A DNA stretch of 64,000 nt, taken from the NCBI RefSeq assembly GCF_015832195.1, contig NC_052019.1, forward strand, positions 5,671,872-5,735,871. The letters are read 5' to 3'. The stretch is from Motacilla alba alba. Lineage: Eukaryota > Chordata > Aves > Passeriformes > Motacillidae. The notes below the pieces were generated by a model. It saw only the letters and a program-made list of their open reading frames with translations, was not told where the DNA came from and searched no databases. This document shows, piece by piece, positions 53,401-62,400 of this stretch; positions within the stretch are counted from its first letter, which is position 1; each line of letters opens with the position of its first letter. Made by a program: the position numbers and the translations under genes.

Positions 53401-56400
53401 CACCAGGGAGCTGAACCTAACCCCATCCTTCACACCCATATGGACACAGCCTGGGATGAGGCACATTCCTGAGTCTGTGCTCCACGCTGGTCATCTCCCT
53501 GTGCACACCAGGGCCTTGAAGAGCACTTCAAAATGGTGCCAGGTGTTTTCTGAGGGTGAGTGGCTTCACCCACGAGTTGCTAACGCTCAGCTCCTCTTTC
53601 AGTGTGCACGTGTTGCTCGGTGTGCCGACTTCTCAGAGGTGAGTGCTGGATTTCCTGGGTCCTGGTATCCATGCATCCCTTTTGGGCATGGCTGCATTCC
53701 CCAGCCTGGCTTGCTCCTGATGCTCACTGGGTTTCCTAACACCGGGGGGGCAAAGCAGGGGGAGGCCAGGCTGTGAGTGGGTTTGGGAGCTGTGTGTGTG
53801 CTCATGGCAAGAATCTCAGTGCTTCTCGCCATACTGACCTGTGTCACCCAAGGATGGGGATTGTTCCTCTGGAGAAAATCTTCATTCCTTTCTCTTCTAG
53901 AGGATGTGCCATGTCCTTGCTGTGCAGTGTAGCTCCTCTGCCCCAGTGCTGGTGTAAATCCGCTAGGAATGCAGCAACAGCAAAACCTCCTCAGCCCCAG
54001 CCCTGTTTTGCTGTGTTCCCTAAGGATTGGCACATGTTTCTCCATTGGTGGAGAGGACATTTGTGTTTGGGGTGAACAGGGTGTGTAGCAAATCCCAGCA
54101 GCAGACCATGCTAAGACCAAATTGAACTGACTGTCCCTGATTCAGTCTCTGGCAGAAGCATTTTTGAAAAATGTCCCCACTGTCCCCAGCATTTATTGTG
54201 TTTACAAACGTCAGAGTGCAGTGAATGGTTTAGCTGCCGGTGGTCTTTTCAGTGCTGTGCCAGTTAGCTGGGTTGCTAAGAGCCCAGACATGTCACTTCT
54301 GCATTTTTCCCCAGTGACAGATGAAAGGAGTGGGAGAACTCCAATTTGGGCATGCCAGAGGATGGGACTGCCAAGCAGCTTGTCTGGGGAGAAAAAAAGA
54401 AATGCTGACTGGCAGTGTCTCATGTTGGTGGAAGCAAAAAAACCTTTGTAACTCCTTTTCTTCTCATCTCATGTGCTTTTTGTGTATTTTGCACACTAAT
54501 CAACCTGGAGACAGCAGCAGAGGGACTAAAGGATCACAGTGCTGCCACCGTGCTGCAGGCACCTGTGCCTTCCCAGAGCCCTGCACCTGGTGCCAGAGCC
54601 CTGTGCAGTGCTGGTGCTTGGAGCCTGCTGGTTCCAGGCTGGCACAGCCTCCTTGCACCCTGCGTGGGTGGCAAAACCACCCTCATACTTGATTTGCTAC
54701 CCTTCCTTTTCTGGGTGAGTGTGCCATTGTGCAGGACAAGGAAGCATGTTTAAGGTGATATCTGTTGAAACGACCATGAAACACTTGTATTCACAGGGCA
54801 TTTTATTAGAACTCTTCTAATTTTAGCCTAAACCTATTTTATGGATTTGACTTCAAAGTGTTATTTATAAAAAGAATCACCGAATCCTCATGGGCTTAAA
54901 AGTCATGAGGTAATCTTAGGAAAGTCTTTTAATGATGCTAAAGCAGCAATCAGTCCAATGTGTTTATGAATTGGACCCAAAGTAATTCGGATCTTGTTGA
55001 AATTGAATCCCCTGTCTTTCACATTGGCTTGTTTTACTATTCCTGCCCCCTCTCCAGCATAATCCAGTCCCTTAGACCATGTCAATAGGGATGTGCCAAG
55101 GCTCTGTGTCATAGAGGGCTCATTCTGTCTCCACAGGCTGCCCTTTCTCTGTCTCCAAGGCAATAGATGCATTAATGCACTCTCAGACAGTGGCCTGCCA
55201 TTAAAATGCTCCTTTGTAAGTGCATCTTTGGTAGCTTGGAGAGCTGACTACATCATGTGAACATTTTTCAGTGCCACAAAAAGCTGGGGGAAGAAAGAAT
55301 CTAATTTTGTTTAGCTAGGACTAAGTTGCCTTGAGCTATTGGCACTCATCTTCTCTTGGTGCAAACTTTAGTGTAGCAAATTTCAGAGTCCCATCATTAA
55401 CAGCTCTCATTTCCTAAGAGTTTATAATCTAAATGGGCAGATAGTCAAGTCTTTCCTCAAGCAAGCATATTAAAAGCTGCTTTAGAGCCTTGGTGCAGTC
55501 TTTTTGGCAGGAGCAGTTGCATTAATGCTCTTGCAGGTAAAACTCAATTATTTCACTCTCTGACTCACAGAAACCTCTTCAGCTCTTGGGAGAGCACAGG
55601 CTGGTGGAGCAAAAGTCCAAGCATTCTGCTCCCTGGATGATACCCTGAGAGAAGGTGTCAGGAGGATGAGGCCTGCAGGTGCCATGGAGTGTGCATTTCT
55701 GGAGAGCCTGAAGGCCAGGATGAGCCCCCTGAGCAGGACTGTCCCTGTCAGCACGGGTGGGCTGGGTGCTGATGGGCTCCTCTGCTCTGGAGCAGGTCTG
55801 TCCCTGTCAGCACGGGTGGGATTCTCTGTGCTGAAGCTGTTGGCTCCACAGGAGAGCCCTTTCCTGCCCATTTGGATCACTCCCACTGGCCTCACAGTCT
55901 GACATGACAAAGCATTGATGCAATTCAGGACATTCATCCTCCTGTGCTCTGGGCAGCTTCACTAAAACACAAGCCTGTTTGACAGATGTACTCCAGCACA
56001 TCTTTCTGACAGCTCCTATGCCAGCTCCTCTTGCTTTTGTTCCTGGCCAGGCTTTGCTGGTGGAACTCCTTCCAGGTTTTTACCCAAACTTCTGATTTAT
56101 CTCCTTTGTGTTCTGTGGAAAGTCAGGCTGCAGCATTCAGGAACAATGGTACAATTATGTAACAGCTCTTTTTCCCTTTCAGAGAGGACAGAGTGAAAAT
56201 CTCCAGGGATATCTGTTTGTCTTTTGGCAGTGCCTGGCAGATGCTTAAACGCTGCTCAATATTAAACAATCTTGCTTGTTGGGACCAGCATTTAAGAAGT
56301 AACAAAATATGTTTGGTGGTGTTCTCTCAACTAATGTCTCTTAGGTGCTGTTGCAAAGACCCGGGGCATGGTTGAGAGGGAGAAACCATTTTAATTCTTG

Positions 56401-59400
56401 CAGAGAATAAATATATCTCTTGTGAATTGAAGAATCAGGTGTATATCAGGAGAATTGTTGGGACTGCAAGTATTTGAGGGGGCATTTAATACTAAAGTGC
56501 TGATCAGAAGCCTTGGGCAGTGTAAGAAACGTGCAGGGACATTTGTGATGAACGGGTCTGTTTGGGGTGTGCACTGCAGGGTTGTGCTTCACAAGGTGAC
56601 AGATCACACCCAACCAGCAGTGCAGCTCACCAAGGACCTCAATGGGACATCCACTTAATTGTGCTTTAAATAAATTACCTCATTGTTCTATTAGCTGAAT
56701 CCAACCCCTCCTTTGTGGTGTGCTCAGGAGTGCACGTGAGTTATTACAGTGGAAAGTGCTTTAAAAACACTAATTGACTTTATGTCAAGGGAGCTGATTG
56801 TACATCTCTGAACTAATTCAATTAAATTGTGTAGGTGGTTTTATTTTGGTTCTTAGCCAGTTTTGCTTCCAGCTCTTATTCGGTGGATTTTTTTTAACCT
56901 TATTGAACTTAAAGAACAAACAGCAATTTTCTGTTGCTCTAGGCATTTTGTTCCTTAAAATTTCCCTTTACTAAATACTGAAGCAAATTTTTACAGGGCT
57001 GGCTTGCATCACTTTGCGCTGGTATTTCTGAATAGCATTTTGTGATTTTCTTTTTGAGATTTAAAAATAGTTTCAGATGTATTTTGGTTACTTCAGGGAA
57101 GAAAAAAAATTCACAGAAAATCAATAGTTTTTAAGTACATTTGCGTTGTACCAGCAGAAAGTGAAAACATTAATTATTGTTTAATAAACTTCAGCCGAAT
57201 GACAGATATGATAAAAGCAAAGATGAATATTTCTGTGTCCTGAAACAATGTTCCTTCTCCCTCTGCAGCCAAATGTTTTCTCCTAACAGTTTATTCTTTC
57301 TTTTTCTCTATGTAAATATTATGGGACTCTGATGTAAGTGTTACAGATTGCATGAATTTTCCTCTGAGGTGTTTGGAATAGACTAGCACTTAACAACTCA
57401 CTCATTTGTGGGATGTGTTTTCATTAACGGATGACTTTGTTGATGTAATTAGGCTTGTTTGCTTTGGTTGCATTTGACTCCAGCTTTGGAAAGGATGTCT
57501 GCCTCTGTTTGGTGGCTCCTGGGCAGTGTGTGCTGGTGTAGTTGGCTGCTCCTAACTCCTTGGTTTGGCAATGAAAAGTGCTGGGGAAGTACAGGACTTG
57601 GGTCAATGTCTTTTGGAAATGATGGTGAATTTATCTTTGTTGCAGGGGAAAGAAGCTGATGGCCATCGTATAATAAATATCTGTTCTCCCGTGCTTATTA
57701 AGTGGTGTGCAAACCTCTTTATATGAATGATGCCCTGGAAAGGCTTAACTTTGGAGTGACTTTACCTTCCATTACAGTAATACAATACCTCGCTCTTGGT
57801 TTGTGTAGTCTGTGACTGTGGTTTTCCCATTGCTCCTGAGGAATTCACTTGATAGGAGAAAGAAGTATTGTCCTGGCAAAATAAGGGGAGCTCCAATGTC
57901 AAAGCTGTCTGATTCCCACTGTAATTGTACTTAAGTGTCCAGATTTTTCAGAGGATCTAGATCCAAGTAATTTGTTCACTTGCACTTAAAATGGGCCAGG
58001 TCCTGACTTCTGTTGTACTCAAGAAAATCCAAAGGAATTTGGTACAGATTTATATGGCAGCATGGACCAGAGTCCGAACCAAAGTGATTGCTGAACCAGC
58101 ACACAGCTGAATCCCAGATATTGCTGCAGAAAGAGTCTTGCAAGTGAAATTTCTTACTCTTTTTGAATCATAGACATCAAAGATTGCAGTGATCTGGCCC
58201 TACATTTCCTGGTCCGTGCTGGGTTGTTCCCTGAGGTGCATTAACAGCTCAGATCCCAACTCTGCAGAGCACTCAAATGTCTGCTTTAACTTGAAATGTG
58301 TCCATTTTCAGGGCTTCCCACCCAATGTGTGGATTGGGAGGAATTGTGATGGAATTATAGGAACTGGAATTAAAGGAATTAACTGGAATAATCTATTTCC
58401 TTAGACTGTTTACAGTCAGATTCTGTCTTGCTTTAGTGGAGAGAGAAGTGCAATGTGGTCTGTGCACTGAAAAGGTGTTTGCAAGAGGCAGCAGCAGCTT
58501 TAGTCCTGGAGCACCAGCCCATTTCCCACTTCTGCAGCAATTCAGCCCCTTCACACCGAGCTGTGGGGCCATAAATGTAACAGGTGGAGACACCTAAAAC
58601 ACAGCCCACCCTGGGATGGGGAGTGAGAGTCTCCCAAACAGTCAGGGCAAAGGTCTGGTGTATGATCCGTGTTTTTACACAGCCACCTCCTGGCTGTGAC
58701 AGTCCTTGGGGGTTGTTGGTTGTTCCCTGGAGCAGACACACTGCTGACTCTGCTACTTTGGGGACATCTGATAGTGACCTGAGGCCCCACAGCCTCAGAT
58801 CATAAAAATGGCTCTTAGAAACACACAGGAGGTCACCCAAGCCCAAGTGCTGTCCTCAAAATGCACGCTCCAGCCCTGGCAATGTTGTGCTCCTCAATCT
58901 TTACCTTCTCTGGTAACAACCCTCGGTGTCCCAGAACCCTTTCATTCTCTTTAAACGTCCATCTCCTTTCTCAGCTGTTCCTCATATGTGTGTTTGTTCT
59001 TCTGATTAACCCCTGCTTTACACTTTTACTCACCCTCTTGGTGTCAGAAAATCAGTTTTTTTATCATATCATCACCATAGTCACAAAAAAACCCCAATTT
59101 CAGAGCTGGGACTCACGTGGCAGCTTCTCTTTGGAGATGAGTTCTCTGCCATCCCACAACAGCAGAATGCTTCCACAAATGTGGGACGAAGGCTGGCACC
59201 CCAAAGTCTGGCAGATCAATATGAGCTTGGCTTGCTCACAGTACAGATGTCCTTCCCAAGGCAGGACAGGCAGGGAATCCTCCCTTCTTGTTCCAGGTCT
59301 GAAGGAAAGTGCCATGTGTGTATTAAAGATCTTTTCTCATCAATGGCCAGAAAAGTGGTGGAAAAGCCTAGGAGAGCCCATCTTCCTTTTTCCAGTTCAG

Positions 59401-62400
59401 TAAGGCTGAAGCCAAACCAGTTCCCATTTGGCTGGGGCAGTGTCCCACTCACAATGAGGTGGAGCAGGGAAGAAGAGGGCCCAACTTCCAGAGAACTTTA
59501 CAGAGCTCTCAGCTGCAGGGATCAATGTGCCAGCTTGGAGGCTGAGCTCTCCTCCTGATCTTCATGGAAGCAGCTTCAGGACATGGATGTGATGCTTGGA
59601 CTGATGGGGAGAATGGAGAAGCCTGCAGGAGACTGTGCCTGCTGTGGAGGTGACAGGGGTGGCAGAGCTGGCTGGGTATCTTTTTTGCCCAGCATCTAAT
59701 TTAAGCGAGAGCACAGTATTGAAGAAAGCAATGTGTGCTGCAAAACCATGGCATTCACAGAAGCATTACCAGGCTGACAGGTCCTTCTGTCTCCTTTTCC
59801 AGGGGCTGGTTGTAGAATGGCAGCATGGCACATTTTCATGATTCTGGTCACTCAGCCTCAGCAGTCAGCGTCTCCTCACTCTGGTCACTGACCACCCCAA
59901 CTCTGGGTCTCCAACACCCCTCCATCCTGTCCCATTCAAAGCCCTTTTTCCCTGGTGAAAGCCCCTGTCTGCTCTCAGTGGCACATGGCTGGAGGTGTGT
60001 TGTTGGGCCACTGAGCAAACCTCAGTGAGGCCATTAAAAGAAGTTCTGACCCACTTCTACTAAACTTGACTAAATTTTGATTTGGCTTAGGCAGGCAGCA
60101 AAGAACAGCTTGCACATCCAAGAGGGTCTAAGCTAGGCTGCTCCTGGGTAGATCACTTCCCAAGTGGAGGGATAAAACAGTAAACCAAAACATTCCTGTA
60201 CTCTTTTGCCATGTGACCTAGAGAACATTTAATTCTCCCCACAGTGCAGTATTCACACTACAGTCCTACACAGAATAAAAACATTTCAGCATTATCCCTG
60301 GCCTCTCTGCAACGTGCTTATCAACATCTTCAGTACAGCTGGGGAAAAAGTCAACTTCCAGGTCTTCCTGAAAACCTGCAGTGGTGTTTTTCCAGCCTGC
60401 CCATGTGAATGGTGATAAAGGGGTAGAAGCACAGGGTCAGTGGGCAGAGGATGGTGTGCACAGGCTGCTGTCTTGAGCAGCAGCTGCATCCTGTGGGCTG
60501 AGACTGATTAGCTGCTGACTTTATTATGGCACTGGGGAGAGCCCCAGTGACCTGCTTGTGACTCGTGGTGTTGCTGTAGCCAAATCATTTCCTCTCTGCC
60601 TGTTACCCAACTGGAAGAGCTGTCGAAGAATTCAGTTCTTTTGGGCTTTAAGAATCAAAAGGGATTAGTAAGTATTAGATGTTTAAGAATCCTCTTTGGG
60701 TTCAGTCTTTGGGGTTCAGTCTTTGGTCCAGCAGACTCTTACAGTCAGGCTGAGACAAGAAGCACAGAGCTTTATTTCTATGAATGTTCATGCAATAAAG
60801 TATAGACCCAGTAATTCTGATCAGTGCCACCTAAACAGCAAATAGTTCCACTCCTACCATGTTTTGGAATCAAAAAAACCCTCTCAGTTAAACAGAGAAA
60901 CCTCCAGCCCTGCTGGTAAGAAGCTATGGAGAGCAGGAAACTTGGTCATGTTGGGTTTCTTCTTCTGTGCCTCTTGCTCTGGGCTATTAAAAATACTGTG
61001 TCATTTACTGTGTGTATCCAGGCAGCAAATGGATTGTGTTGTGTAACACAGCCAGTCCCACAAAGATTATGCTGTAAGTTACAAGGGCAAGAACCACCAA
61101 GTGTTTGTGGTTTGAAGTTATGAGGCTGTAAACTGCCTTCAGGAACATCAGCAGAGCCAGTGCTCCACCACATTTACTCCAGAGAGACAGAGGAGACACT
61201 ATTCCCTGCACTGGTTTTCCAGCAACACACCCTCTTGACGAGGGTCCATTCAATGCCTGGTGAAGCTTTTTGAGAACTTCAGTGGATCTCAGGCTGAGTG
61301 CTTGCCTTGACCACTCTCAGTTTCAAGTCTGTAAGTGCTGCTGTGTTTCCTATTTCTGCATCCCAGGCAGGTCTCTGTGTGCTTACCAGAGGACTTCAAA
61401 ACCCGTGTGGAGTCTTCTAGAGGAAGCAGTAGACACAGGAGCTATGGATGGAACCAGCAATTCCAGTTAGAAGAAGAAATCAGTTTTTTTATTTATCCCT
61501 GAGCAAACAAACAAACAAACAAATCTCTTTCTAGTGTCAACCTCCCAAACATCAAAAGCTGTGAATTTAGTCTCAATTCTGTGTAAAATAATCAAAATAG
61601 ACTTTATAATGGCTTTGTAAACAAGAGCCTACTGATTTCTAACCCCACAGCTGCTATTATTAGAGTGTGATGTGTGGCCCTCCTGTCTATTTATCCCTGG
61701 AAGATGCATGGCTTTGCAGTGAGTGACATTTGTGTGAATCAAACCATCACTGATTTCCTCATCCCCTGTCTTCACGTTTAGGCTGCAAATGGCTGTGTTA
61801 AATAGGTGAAATAAGTGTGGACATTAGGTATGAGAAGCCACCTGAGACAAACTGTGAAACAAAAGGCTCAGTGTTCTCAGATGATGAAGAGAATGATTGT
61901 GCATCCATGAACAAAAGGCCCAAAAAGAAGGATCAACCCCTTGAGGTACTTCCATATTGTCAAGACTCCTCCTTCTCACATTCCTTGATTCTTCAGCTGG
62001 AATCTTCAACTGAACAAACACCTCTCTTTGGTCTATACTCACTAACTGCATTTTAAGTTGCTTCATGGAAACAAAAGAACTAAAGGAAATGCAAATCTCA
62101 CTCTGATTTGCCAAAATTTTAGCAAGATTTTGTTATGGAGGAAATAAAAACCTCTGTGGGGGATGCTGTAGGCAGAGACTCCTTACAGATCTGGGCAGGG
62201 TGGATGGAGCCACAGCCAGCAGCTGAGATCTCCACCTGTGGGAAGCTGAGTTTGTTCCCTCCCGAGTCCTTTTCTTGGCTCAGTGTGAGGGAGCAGAGCA
62301 GTGTGGTTTGGTCAGCAGCTGCAATCACTTCTGCTGGGCTGTCCTACCTGTGGGGGCTTTCACCAAAGTCTGGGCTGCTCTGTTCTAGCCATGGAGAGGT

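Noticed and set aside
54316..54451. Exon-like segment after ttttccccag in phase with exon 6
   Set aside because: It stays open for about 45 codons, but no donor of the phase needed to reach the later exons was found and the peptide is unrecognised.
58861..59558. Two overlapping plus-strand frames of 180 and 125 codons
   Set aside because: They overlap in different frames, show no recognisable domain and have no consistent splice sites; one hydrophobic stretch is not enough to call a gene.
61785..61801. Use of the tttag acceptor at about 61784 to enter the candidate cassette exon
   Set aside because: Although it has the best pyrimidine tract, joining exon 6 there gives a TAA within six codons, so it cannot make the longer tail.
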